DNA from: Alloactinosynnema sp. L-07
Lineage (GTDB): Bacteria > Actinomycetota > Actinomycetes > Mycobacteriales > Pseudonocardiaceae
Length of the DNA stretch: 64,000 nucleotides
Direction of reading: 5' to 3'
NCBI RefSeq assembly: GCF_900070365.1
Contig: NZ_LN850107.1
Span: forward strand, 1,488,001 to 1,552,000
Shown: one piece after another, positions 37,802-46,053 of the stretch
Position numbering within the stretch: position 1 is the first letter of the stretch
How the letters are laid out: every line of letters starts with the position of its first letter
Notes under the pieces: generated by a model
The model's input: only the letters and a program-made list of their open reading frames with translations
Database searches by the model: none
Told to the model about the DNA's origin: nothing
Program-made: the position numbers and the translations under genes

Positions 37802-38463
37802 TCCGGCTGGGCATCATCGATGACGAGGAACTCCTCCTCGACGCCATGCGGATCACCCTGGCTCCCATCGCCGACATGCGCCTCGTGGCGACCGCGTCCA
37901 CCGTTCGCGACTACCTCGACAAGGCGGACGCCGCCGACATCGTCCTGCTCGACCTCAACCTGCGCGACTACAGCAAACCCGCCGCCAACGTCGCCGCATT
38001 GGTCGCCACGGGGATCAAGGTCGTGGTCTTCTCGGTGCACGCCGATCACGAACATGTGCTCGCCACCACCGAGGCGGGCGCCTGCGCCTACGTGCTCAAG
38101 AGCGGGACGAACACCAGCGAACTGATGGGGGTGATCCGCGAGGTCGCCGCGGGCGGATCACCGATGACGGTCGAACACGCCTTCTCACTCAGCCGCGACA
38201 CCCGTTCCAAACGCCCACACCTGTCCCCACGGGAACGCGAAGTCCTGCACATGTACGCCACGGGCCGGACTCTGCACACCACCGCGCGCCGCCTCGACAT
38301 CAGCGAGTCGACGGCCCGCACCCATCTCCAGCGGATCAAGGAGAAGTACCAGGCTGTCGGACGGCCCATCAATCACCGTACCGACTACACGCTGCGCCAC
38401 CAGGAAGACAACTTCGGGCGCGAGACGCTCGACGATCCGCCGGATGACCAGGCCCACCGCTGA
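37789..38463 (+). CDS. NarL/LuxR-type response regulator
   Basis: 224 residues from ATG inside the upstream kinase gene. Receiver with acidic pair (LGIIDDEE), phosphoacceptor Asp in IVLLDLNL and Lys in YVLKSG; LuxR helix-turn-helix LSPREREVLHMYATGR and SESTARTHLQRI. C-terminal extension is polar. It is probably the partner of the kinase-like protein at 36734 and could also serve the two-module sensor at 33751. Confidence 0.88.
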   Translation: MDTVIRLGIIDDEELLLDAMRITLAPIADMRLVATASTVRDYLDKADAADIVLLDLNLRDYSKPAANVAALVATGIKVVVFSVHADHEHVLATTEAGACAYVLKSGTNTSELMGVIREVAAGGSPMTVEHAFSLSRDTRSKRPHLSPREREVLHMYATGRTLHTTARRLDISESTARTHLQRIKEKYQAVGRPINHRTDYTLRHQEDNFGRETLDDPPDDQAHR

Positions 38464-38473
38464 CAGTCGGGTT

Positions 38474-39073
38474 TCAGTCTTTCTGGCTGACGCCAAGCAA
38501 AGCGGCGTGTATTTCCCGCAGCCTGCCGATCTCGTGGCGCATGCCCGCGGGCGAGTCGTCGTGGACGAAGGCCTCGCTGAGGCGGACGATGGCGTACGCC
38601 AGGGTGGTCAGCTCGATGGGTGGGCGGAAGTCGTCCTCGGTGGCCACCCGGTCCAGATAGGCCGCGGCGATGCCGACCACACCGGGCTGGACCCGGCCGG
38701 AACTCGACGTCAGGATCTGCAGGCCGGACGGCTCCAAGGCCAGGAACGAGCGCAGGGGCGGGCTGTCGATCAGCCGCCGGTTGACCGATTCCAGCGTGTC
38801 CAGCACCCGGTCGGCGCCCCGGCCACGGGCCCGACGGTCCGCCCGGTCGAACAGGGCGGCCATTTCGCCGAGGACGACCTCGGCGAGCAGTCCCTCGCGC
38901 GAGCCGAACCACCGGTACATCGTCGCGCGGGAGGCGCCGAATTCCGCGGCGATGGCGCGCACCTCGATCCGCCTGCCCTCGACGAACGCCGTCCGCGCCG
39001 CCGTGAGCACCTGCTCCCTGGTGGCCGCGGCCGGGCGGCCCACGGGTCGGCGGGCCGCGCTGGTGGTCTTCAC
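38474..39073 (-). CDS. TetR-family regulator (QsdR-like)
   Basis: 199 residues from GTG. Helix-turn-helix at about 15-60: REQVLTAARTAFVEG, VRAIAAEFGASRATMYRWFGSREGLL. The C-terminal ligand domain shows LRSFLALEPSGLQILT, like QsdR-type repressors. Divergent from an oxidoreductase and acyl-CoA dehydrogenase pair, which it probably controls in response to a lipid or acyl compound (inference). Confidence 0.85.
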   Translation of the reverse strand: MKTTSAARRPVGRPAAATREQVLTAARTAFVEGRRIEVRAIAAEFGASRATMYRWFGSREGLLAEVVLGEMAALFDRADRRARGRGADRVLDTLESVNRRLIDSPPLRSFLALEPSGLQILTSSSGRVQPGVVGIAAAYLDRVATEDDFRPPIELTTLAYAIVRLSEAFVHDDSPAGMRHEIGRLREIHAALLGVSQKD

Positions 39074-39154
39074 AGCCGAGGAATATAGTGCATCGCGGGG
39101 GAGATGTCTGAAATTCCCCGGAACGCCGTCCTGACCAGCACATCAGGGAGTCAC

Positions 39155-40177
39155 GTGCCAACCACAGCGCCCACGACCAACCGTCAGATCCGCCTCGCCG
39201 CCCGCCCGGTCGGAGTGCCCGACGACAGCTCGTGGCGGCTCACCGAGGAGCCGGTCGCGGCACCGGGCGTGGGGGAGGTGCTCGTCGAGGTCCTGTGTCT
39301 GTCGCTGGACCCGGCGATGCGCGGCTGGATGAACGACGTGCGCTCCTACATCCCGCCGGTTCGCATCGACGAGGTGATGCGCGCGGCCGGGGTCGGCCGG
39401 GTGATCGCCTCCGGCGACCCGCGGTTCGCCGAGGGCGCCTACGTCTCGGGCGCCACGGGCGTGCAGGAGTACGCACTCCTGCGCGGCGACGACCTGCTGC
39501 CCGTCGACCTCGACCTCGCCCCGGCCGCCCGCTGGCTCGGCGCGCTGGGGATGTCCGGCATGACCGCCTACTTCGGACTCCTCGACGTCGGCGTGCCCAA
39601 GGAGGGTGACACGGTCGTGGTCTCCGGTGCCGCGGGCGCGACCGGCTCGCTCGTCGGCCAGATCGCGAAGATCAAGGGCTGCCGGGTCATCGGCATCGCG
39701 GGCGGGGCCGAGAAGTGCCGCTGGCTGGTCGAGGAACTCGGCTTCGACGCCGCCGTCGACTACAAGTCCGAATACCTCAAGTCGGCCCTGCGGGAGCACG
39801 CACCCAAGGGCGTCGACGTGTACTTCGACAACGTCGGCGGCGAAATGCTCGACACCGTGCTGGCCCGCCTCGCCCGCGGCGCCCGGGTCGTCATCTGCGG
39901 CGCGATCTCCCAGTACAACGCCACCGGCGAGGTGCGCGGACCGGCGAACTACCTGCAGTTGCTCGTGGCCCGCGCCCGCATGGAGGGGTTCGTCGTGTTC
40001 GACTACGCCAACCGCTACCGCGAGGCCGCGAAGGAACTCGCGACCTGGATCGCCGACGGCTCGCTGGTCGCCCGCGAGGACGTGGTCGACGGCGGCGTCG
40101 ACGCCTTCCCGGCCGCGCTGCGCAAGCTGTTCGACGGTGAGAACACCGGCAAGCTCGTCCTGCGCCTGGCCGACTGA
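39155..40177 (+). CDS. MDR-superfamily NADP-dependent oxidoreductase (leukotriene B4 dehydrogenase/CurA-like)
   Basis: 340 residues from GTG 39155, with GGGAG upstream. Motifs: LSLDPAMRGWM, the nucleotide-binding VVSGAAGATGSLVGQIAKIKG and YFDNVGGEMLD, all typical of zinc-free enoyl reductases that reduce the C=C of enones or 2-alkenals with NADPH. Precedes an acyl-CoA dehydrogenase by 24 bases, so they form an operon. Confidence 0.9.
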   Translation: MPTTAPTTNRQIRLAARPVGVPDDSSWRLTEEPVAAPGVGEVLVEVLCLSLDPAMRGWMNDVRSYIPPVRIDEVMRAAGVGRVIASGDPRFAEGAYVSGATGVQEYALLRGDDLLPVDLDLAPAARWLGALGMSGMTAYFGLLDVGVPKEGDTVVVSGAAGATGSLVGQIAKIKGCRVIGIAGGAEKCRWLVEELGFDAAVDYKSEYLKSALREHAPKGVDVYFDNVGGEMLDTVLARLARGARVVICGAISQYNATGEVRGPANYLQLLVARARMEGFVVFDYANRYREAAKELATWIADGSLVAREDVVDGGVDAFPAALRKLFDGENTGKLVLRLAD

Positions 40178-40201
40178 CCCACGTCTACTCGAAGGAAACA
40201 C

Positions 40202-41359
40202 ATGCGACGCAACGTTTTCACCGAAGACCACGAGGCCTTCCGGCGGACCATCCGCGCCTTCATCGAGGCCGAGGTCGTGCCGGCCTACGACGAGTGGCTC
40301 GCCGCCGGGCTCGTGCCCCGCGACCTGTACCACAAGCTCGGCGACCTGGGCGTCTTCGGCATCGAGGTGCCCGAGGAATTCGGCGGCGCGGGCGAGGAGA
40401 CGTTCAAGTTCGAGGCCGTCATCACCGAGGAGCTGACCAGGGCCGGGGTGAGCTTCGGCGGCAGCAGCGTGCACGTCGCGCTGTGCCTGCCCTACCTGCT
40501 CGCCTACGGCACCGAGGAGCAGAAGAAGCGCTGGCTGCCCGACTTCGCGTCCGGCCGGACCATGTTCGCCATCGCGATGACCGAGCCCGGCACCGGGTCC
40601 GACCTGGCCGGGATGCGCACCACCGCCAAGCTCTCCGCCGACGGCACGCACTACGTTCTCAACGGCGCCAAGACCTTCATCACCGGCGGCGTCCACGCCG
40701 ACCGCGTCATCGTCTGCGCCCGGACCGCCGCGCCGTCCGAAAAGGACCGACGGTTCGGGATCTCGCTGCTCGTGGTCGACACCAAATCCGACGGCTACGC
40801 GGTCGGCCGCAAGCTCGACAAGCTGGGGCTGCGCGTGTCCGACACCGCCGAGCTGTCCTTCACCGACGTCAAGGTCCCGGTCGAGGATCTGCTCGGCGAG
40901 GAGAACCAGGGCTTCTCCTATCTCGGGCAGAACCTGCCGCGCGAGCGGCTGAGCATCGCCTTCGCCGCCTACGCCCAGGCCAAGGCGGCGGTCCGGTTCG
41001 CTCAGGACTACGTGAGCAGGCGCGAGGTGTTCGGCAAGCCGGTCGCCGCGTTCCAGAACACCAAGTTCGAGCTGGCCGCGTGCAAGTCCGAGGTCGACGC
41101 ACTGGAAGCGGTCGTCGACCGCGCGCTGGCGGCCCACGACGCGGGCGACCTCACCGCCGCCGACGCCGCGTCGGTCAAGCTGTTCGCCACCGAGGCGGCG
41201 GGCCGGGTCATCGACCGCTGCCTGCAGCTGCACGGCGGGTACGGCTACATCAACGAGTACCCGATCACCCGGCTCTACGCCGACAACCGGGTCAATCGGA
41301 TCTTCGGCGGCACCAGCGAGGTGATGAAGACGATCATCGCCAAGGACATGGGGCTGTGA
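40202..41359 (+). CDS. Acyl-CoA dehydrogenase
   Basis: 385 residues, with AAGGAAA before ATG. FAD and substrate motifs: FAIAMTEPGTGSDLAGMRTTA, KTFITGG, RRLF-type helix RREVFGKPVAAFQNTKFELA and LQLHGGYGYINEYPITRLYAD, with IFGGTSEVMKTIIAKDM at the end. Full length for the family. It introduces a 2,3 double bond in acyl-CoA; the paired MDR reductase suggests a specialised substrate. Confidence 0.93.
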   Translation: MRRNVFTEDHEAFRRTIRAFIEAEVVPAYDEWLAAGLVPRDLYHKLGDLGVFGIEVPEEFGGAGEETFKFEAVITEELTRAGVSFGGSSVHVALCLPYLLAYGTEEQKKRWLPDFASGRTMFAIAMTEPGTGSDLAGMRTTAKLSADGTHYVLNGAKTFITGGVHADRVIVCARTAAPSEKDRRFGISLLVVDTKSDGYAVGRKLDKLGLRVSDTAELSFTDVKVPVEDLLGEENQGFSYLGQNLPRERLSIAFAAYAQAKAAVRFAQDYVSRREVFGKPVAAFQNTKFELAACKSEVDALEAVVDRALAAHDAGDLTAADAASVKLFATEAAGRVIDRCLQLHGGYGYINEYPITRLYADNRVNRIFGGTSEVMKTIIAKDMGL

Positions 41360-41372
41360 GAACCCGGGGGGA

Positions 41373-42407
41373 TTATCGGGGAACCTCGGTGAACTGGTAG
41401 CCCGTGGCCAACAGCCCCGACGTGAGGATGATGCCGCTGATCACGTCGTTCCTGGTCGTGTCGCCGCCTGCCGAACCGCCGAACTCGGGGCCGTCGGCGT
41501 ACCCGGACGGCTGCGTCTCGGTCAGCGTGTAGCGGCCGGGCGCCAGACCCGTGAAGCCGAATTCGCCGTCCTCGTCGGTGGCGGCCGTCTTCGTGCTGCC
41601 GTCCGGTTCGGTCAGCGTCACCACCACGCCGGGGACCGGGCCGGTGTCGGACACGACCGCCCCGGACAGGCTCGCGGGCCGCGCCTCGCCGAAGGTGTAG
41701 CCGGTCGCGTCGGCGCCCGCGCCGAGGACGATGTCGGTGACCGCGTCCGGGGGTACGACGGCACCGCCCGCCGTACCCGCCTCGTCGCGTCCGTCGAGGA
41801 GTTCCATCGGCTGGGACTCGTCCAGCGAGTAGGTGCCGCCGACGACGCCCTCGAACATATACCGGCCGTCCGGATCCGTCGCGACCGTCGCGTCCACCGG
41901 GGCGCCCGCGGCATCGATGCCAGACAGTGTCAGGAGCACGTCGGCGATCCCGGGCTCGCCGTCGTCGTTGACGCCGTTGTCATTGACGTCCTCGTAGACC
42001 ACACCCGCCAGGGAACCGCGGTCCTCGGCGAAGACGTAGCCGGTGGCCTGGGTGCGCGGGCTGACCAGGATTCTCGTGATGAGATCGTTCGCTGAGGCCG
42101 TTCCCCCGGCGGATCCGACCGACTCGGGCCCGTCGGCGTACCCGGCGGGCTGGGATTCGGCCAAGGAGTAGATCCCGGTCGGCAGGCCGCCGAAGGCGAA
42201 GCCGCCGCCGGCGTCCGTGGTCGCGTCCCGCGTGCCCGCGACACTGGACAGCCGCAGTCGGACACCCGCGATCGGATTTCCCCCGTCATCGACGACTTGG
42301 CCTGCCAGCGACCCGGTCCCGAGTTCGGTGGCGGCGGCCGCCACGGGCGGCGCGGCGAGCGCTATTCCCGCCGCCAGCACGAATATCGTGACCATTGATC
42401 CGCGCAC
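41373..42407 (-). CDS. Secreted protein with three or four SdrD B-like repeats
   Basis: 344 residues from GTG 42407, chosen because AGGGGAG lies seven bases upstream and the signal peptide then starts cleanly (MVTIFVLAAGIALAAPPVAAAA). ATG 42434 overlaps the preceding stop (ATGA) and is an alternative, but gives an odd acidic N-region. Repeated Ig-like B-domains follow: SLAGVVYEDVNDNGVNDDGE, DPDGRYMFEGVVGGTYSLDE, DEDGEFGFTGLAPGRYTLTE. The first and third repeats share YADGPE..GSAGG. Ca2+-binding acidic loops are visible. No LPXTG. Probable cell-surface stalk or adhesin. Confidence 0.8.
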   Translation of the reverse strand: MRGSMVTIFVLAAGIALAAPPVAAAATELGTGSLAGQVVDDGGNPIAGVRLRLSSVAGTRDATTDAGGGFAFGGLPTGIYSLAESQPAGYADGPESVGSAGGTASANDLITRILVSPRTQATGYVFAEDRGSLAGVVYEDVNDNGVNDDGEPGIADVLLTLSGIDAAGAPVDATVATDPDGRYMFEGVVGGTYSLDESQPMELLDGRDEAGTAGGAVVPPDAVTDIVLGAGADATGYTFGEARPASLSGAVVSDTGPVPGVVVTLTEPDGSTKTAATDEDGEFGFTGLAPGRYTLTETQPSGYADGPEFGGSAGGDTTRNDVISGIILTSGLLATGYQFTEVPR

Positions 42408-42430
42408 GACGAACTCCCCTGAATAGACGT

Positions 42431-43087
42431 TCATTGGACCCGGTATCGATATCCGACGCCGCGAACGGCCGATATCGGGGAATCGCTGCCTGCCCAGCCG
42501 AGCTTTCGCCGGAGGCGCAGGACCGCGAACTTCACCCGGTCGGGAGCCAGCCCGGTCGGGTCGTTCCACACCGTCGCCAACAGCTGGTTGTGCGTCAACA
42601 CGGCCGCCGGGTGCCGCGCCAAGGCGAGCAGCAGGTCGAATTCGATCCGGGTCAGCTCCACACCGCGGGTGCCGACGGTGACCCCCCGGGTCCGGCAGTC
42701 CACCCGCACGACCCCGTCGTCCACGATCTCGCCACCGACCACGGCCCGGTTCAGCATCATCTCGGCCCGCGCGAGCACGTCCACGTCGTCGACCGGCTTG
42801 GCGACGCAGTCATCGGCCGCGCGCAGGGTTCGTGTCCGCCGCGGGTGGTCGGCCAACACGAGCATCGGTGGCCCGGCCAGCTCGCGCACCTGGCGGATCA
42901 GCCCCTGATCGCCGAGGTCCGGGCCGTCGTCGTCGAGCACCATCAGGTCCGGTCGGAACTCGCGCATCAGCAGCAATCCGGTGCGTGGGTCACCGGTCGA
43001 CACCAGGTCGTGGCCCGCGTGGCGGAACGCGGCGCGCAACGCGGACTCCGTGTCCGGTTGGGCCGCCACGAGCAGGATCTGTGCCAT
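42431..43087 (-). CDS. Atypical OmpR/PhoB-type response regulator
   Basis: 218 residues from ATG 43087, with GGAGAGAG upstream. Receiver Asp52 in LMVLDDDG and a Lys in CVAKPVDD are present, but the acidic pair at the start of the receiver is Ala-Ala (LLVAAQPD), so Mg2+ binding and phosphorylation are doubtful. C-terminal winged helix: LTRIEFDLLLALARHPAAV, then GYRYRVQ. No kinase neighbour. Lies between genes for two exported proteins. Confidence 0.8.
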   Translation of the reverse strand: MAQILLVAAQPDTESALRAAFRHAGHDLVSTGDPRTGLLLMREFRPDLMVLDDDGPDLGDQGLIRQVRELAGPPMLVLADHPRRTRTLRAADDCVAKPVDDVDVLARAEMMLNRAVVGGEIVDDGVVRVDCRTRGVTVGTRGVELTRIEFDLLLALARHPAAVLTHNQLLATVWNDPTGLAPDRVKFAVLRLRRKLGWAGSDSPISAVRGVGYRYRVQ

Positions 43088-43156
43088 CGGAAACTCTCTC
43101 CTGGCGTCGGGTTGTCCACTCATGTAACCCGCAGGCCACCCCCGGTGCGCGCCCGG

Positions 43157-43903
43157 TTAACCCGTTCGGGCGGCCAGTGCTTTGACGCCCGCGTAGTCGC
43201 CGGAGCCAAGCAGCCGCCGCGAGGTGTCACACGGCGCGGTCGACGGAATCATCACCTGGCCCGGGCTGGTCGCCGGGTCCACATGCGCGAGCCCGAGCGT
43301 GTGCAGCCGTTCGTGGGTCATCGTGGTTTGCAGGTCGAAGCGCCCTGAGCACGACGCGGGCATGGTGGTGAACCAGGGGTTGACGACGTTGTCGATCAAC
43401 ACGTCCGACGCCAGGATCGTCCCGTTGGAGCGGTAGTACGTGCACGTGTACGCCAAGACCTTCGGCGGCAGCTTGCCCCAGCCGGTGACGCTCCTGCTGT
43501 CGTTTCCCGTGCAGGTCGCGTCGACCGACACCTGCGGTTTCGCGGTCGTCGCTCCCGCGTACTTGTGGGCGAAGGGAAGGGTCGCGGGAAGGCCGCACCG
43601 ATTTGTGCCCTTCATCGAGGTCTCGGTGCTGGTCGTGATCGACGCCAGCGCCGTGCTCGCCACCGACGTGGGCGCCCCGGTGCCGTTGTAGTACCAGGTG
43701 AAAGACCCGCTCAGCCACCAGCTCTTCAACACATAGGACTTGTCCACGCACTGGCTGTCCGGCCCCATCGCCAGGGGATCACCCGCGAGGATCGCATGGC
43801 CGACGATGTGGACCCGTTCGGAATCGGCGGGCCTGACGACCGCCATCGATGTCGTCACGAGAGCCAATGCCATGAGAATTGAGAGTTTGCGTTCTCCGAT
43901 CAT
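43157..43903 (-). CDS. Secreted matrixin-like zinc metalloprotease
   Basis: 248 residues from ATG 43903, with GGAGGG upstream. Signal peptide about 1-30 (LSILMALALVTTSMA). The metzincin motif HERLHTLGLAHV gives three zinc His and the catalytic Glu, followed by a Met-turn (QVMIPS), as in M10-type enzymes. Six or more Cys suggest disulfides in the extracellular space. Neighbour of an atypical response regulator and an SdrD-like protein. Confidence 0.82.
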   Translation of the reverse strand: MIGERKLSILMALALVTTSMAVVRPADSERVHIVGHAILAGDPLAMGPDSQCVDKSYVLKSWWLSGSFTWYYNGTGAPTSVASTALASITTSTETSMKGTNRCGLPATLPFAHKYAGATTAKPQVSVDATCTGNDSRSVTGWGKLPPKVLAYTCTYYRSNGTILASDVLIDNVVNPWFTTMPASCSGRFDLQTTMTHERLHTLGLAHVDPATSPGQVMIPSTAPCDTSRRLLGSGDYAGVKALAARTG

Positions 43904-44200
43904 TCCACCCTCCAAAGCCGAGTCCCATCACGGTCGTCGGTCTCGGGTGCGGTTCGGTTGCGCGGCGGGTGCGGAAAGGGTGCATCTCGTTTTCGGACAA
44001 AGCTCACACGTATGGGTGAGTAATGCGCGGTGACAATCCGAATTGAATTCCCACCCGATTCGGTGCCCGCCACCCGCCGACGGTGCGGGACCCGGCGAAC
44101 CGTCACCACGGCCCGCTGGGCGGCGATCTCTGGGTGGGAGCCAACCGAGGCACCGGGCCAGGCGTCCTCAAGGCAGCACTATCCGTGTCAGGAGGCCGTG

Positions 44201-44731
44201 ATGAGGCGTTCCCTTGTGGTCCTGGTGGCGATGATCTTCGGCGTGCTGCTGGGGGTGCCCGCTACGGCGGGCGCGAGTACGCCCTACTGCGGCATCACCT
44301 GGGGTTCTCTGCCCAAGCAAGCCAACCCCGGCTCCACCGACGAGCTCTACGCCATCCGCACCGGCAGGCACGCCTGCTTCGACCGGATGGTCCTCGACGT
44401 GAACGGCGACGTCCTCGGGTACTCGGTGCGCTACGTCAGCGAGATCCGCAAGGACGGCTCGGGCGAACTCGTCCCGGTGCGCGGCGGCGCGCGCCTGGAA
44501 GTCGTGGCGAAGGTCCCGACGACGCCCACCGACGCGATCTTCCTGCCGAACGGCGAACTCGCCGACGTGACCGGGTACAGCACCTTCCGGCACGTCGCGT
44601 GGGCGGGCCAGTTCGAGGGACAGACAACGATCGGCCTTGGCGTGCGCGCCCGCCTGCCGTTCCGGGTGCTGCTGCTCGACGGCCCCGGCACGGGGTCGCG
44701 GATGGTCGTCGACGTCGCCCACCGCTGGTAG
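44201..44731 (+). CDS. Secreted AMIN-like domain protein
   Basis: 176 residues from ATG 44201, with GGAGG six bases upstream. Signal peptide about 1-26 (ends TAGAS). The mature domain matches actinobacterial AMIN-like proteins: AIRTGRHACFDRMVLDVNG, YSVRYVSEIRKDGSGELVPV, then a repeat of strands ending RMVVDVAHRW. AMIN domains bind peptidoglycan or other wall components. Single Cys pair. Function unknown. Confidence 0.78.
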   Translation: MRRSLVVLVAMIFGVLLGVPATAGASTPYCGITWGSLPKQANPGSTDELYAIRTGRHACFDRMVLDVNGDVLGYSVRYVSEIRKDGSGELVPVRGGARLEVVAKVPTTPTDAIFLPNGELADVTGYSTFRHVAWAGQFEGQTTIGLGVRARLPFRVLLLDGPGTGSRMVVDVAHRW

Positions 44732-44748
44732 TTCGAACCGGCGCTTTG

Positions 44749-45957
44749 TCAGGGCCGGGAGAGGAGCCGTAGCTCGGCCGTGCACATCATGAATCCGTCC
44801 GCCGGAAGGCGCCGCACGTAGTACGCCATGTCGGCGAGCAGCGCGAACACATGGACCGGGGTTCCGGCACGGCGGGCCGCCGCGACCACTTGGTGCAGTC
44901 CGGCCATGACAGCGGGATGCCGCGTTTGGTAGGAGGACGCGACCAGGTGGTTGCTCCGGTCCGCGGCGAGGTAGAACTGGACCAGGTCCTTGGTCCCGAC
45001 GAACAGTTCGGCCGCTCCGGCGGCGCAGAACTCGGGCGCGGCGTGCACGGCGGCGGGCGTCTCGATGAAGACGGACAGCGGGACGTCGTCAGGCAGGTCG
45101 AGACGCAGACGCAGACGGCGGAACTCGTGTTGGTCGTTGATGAACGGCACGGCGAAGCTGATCTGTTCGGCGTCCGGGCCCAGGCGCTCCCGCACGTACG
45201 CGCGAAGCGCCTGGAACGCCCGCGGGTAGTGGGGCTCCCGCAGCAGCCAGCGCGCGCCGTGCAGGCCGAGGTCGGGATTGGTCTCGTGGGCCACCTCGAA
45301 CCCGGTGGTGATCTGAGCGGCGTCGTCCGACCGGAGATCGAGCATCCGCATGACGAGCCGCTGGCCGGGGCGCAGCTCTTTGGCGATCGTGCACAGCTCC
45401 GACCCGATGGTTGCGCCGTACCGCTCGGCCTCGCGAGGTCCCACCCGGAGCGCGTCGAGCGGGCTCAGGCCCGAGGACAGGCAGACGAACTCCTCGCGGA
45501 CGAAGAAGCTGTTGACCTGCTCGACCCGAGGGGTGAGCGCGTTCGTCGCCTGGACGTCGGTCGCGTCGGCGATGACCACGCAGATCGATCGGAGTTCGTC
45601 GGGGCGGACGGCGACGGGTCGCGGTGGTTGGGCAGGCGATTCGGCGTCGCCGAGCGTGACCGACTGGCGGTCCAGCCGAATCGTGACGGGGCCGACCAGT
45701 CGGTCGAGGTCGGCCCCGTCCACTCGGAGTACCGGAATTCCCCGCGACCGGCAGAGGGATTCCATATGGCCGGTCCGACCTCCGCTGGAGCAAATAACAG
45801 CGGAAGCGGCGACAATAGCGTCGTAAAGCTCGGGGCCGAGCGCTTCGACGACCAGAATGGAATCGTCGATTGCGGTTCCCGTGTGATTACAGTCACCGAA
45901 CACGCTCGTCACTGGGCTTTCGACAAGCAGGACCCCAAAGATTTCGTGAGGCTTCAC
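44749..45957 (-). CDS. PEP-utilising enzyme I-like protein with degenerate active site
   Basis: 402 residues from GTG 45957, with GGGAGGAT upstream. The N-terminal swivel domain has a candidate phosphohistidine, His64 (GGRTGHMESLCRSRGIPVL). The C-terminal barrel (about 145-380) follows PTS enzyme I closely: MRMLDLRSDD, NPDLGLHGARWLLREP, VFIETPAA (Glu299), GTKDLVQFYLAADR (Asp324). Changes from enzyme I are His for the second PEP-binding Arg (GLHGAR), Lys323 for Asn (GTNDL), and Phe371 for the catalytic Cys (CGE). PEP catalysis is therefore doubtful. No HPr, EII or ATP-grasp partner is present. Linked with the FAD/NAD(P) protein upstream. Confidence 0.7.
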   Translation of the reverse strand: MKPHEIFGVLLVESPVTSVFGDCNHTGTAIDDSILVVEALGPELYDAIVAASAVICSSGGRTGHMESLCRSRGIPVLRVDGADLDRLVGPVTIRLDRQSVTLGDAESPAQPPRPVAVRPDELRSICVVIADATDVQATNALTPRVEQVNSFFVREEFVCLSSGLSPLDALRVGPREAERYGATIGSELCTIAKELRPGQRLVMRMLDLRSDDAAQITTGFEVAHETNPDLGLHGARWLLREPHYPRAFQALRAYVRERLGPDAEQISFAVPFINDQHEFRRLRLRLDLPDDVPLSVFIETPAAVHAAPEFCAAGAAELFVGTKDLVQFYLAADRSNHLVASSYQTRHPAVMAGLHQVVAAARRAGTPVHVFALLADMAYYVRRLPADGFMMCTAELRLLSRP

Positions 45958-46053
45958 GACATCCTCCCACCCCGAGTCATGAATCCAGCATCGCAGTGGT
46001 CGCGTCGGGCGTGCGTCTTCTCGGATGCGAGACGCATTCGCCAACCCGCCGCG

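Noticed and set aside
39143..41233. 696-codon minus-strand frame opposite the oxidoreductase and acyl-CoA dehydrogenase
   Set aside because: It spans two well-defined plus-strand genes and has no recognisable domain.
43904..44200. Extended start for the AMIN-like protein at 44030
   Set aside because: ATG 44201 has GGAGG and begins a normal signal peptide; the upstream 57 codons lack features. The gap holds nothing else I can support.
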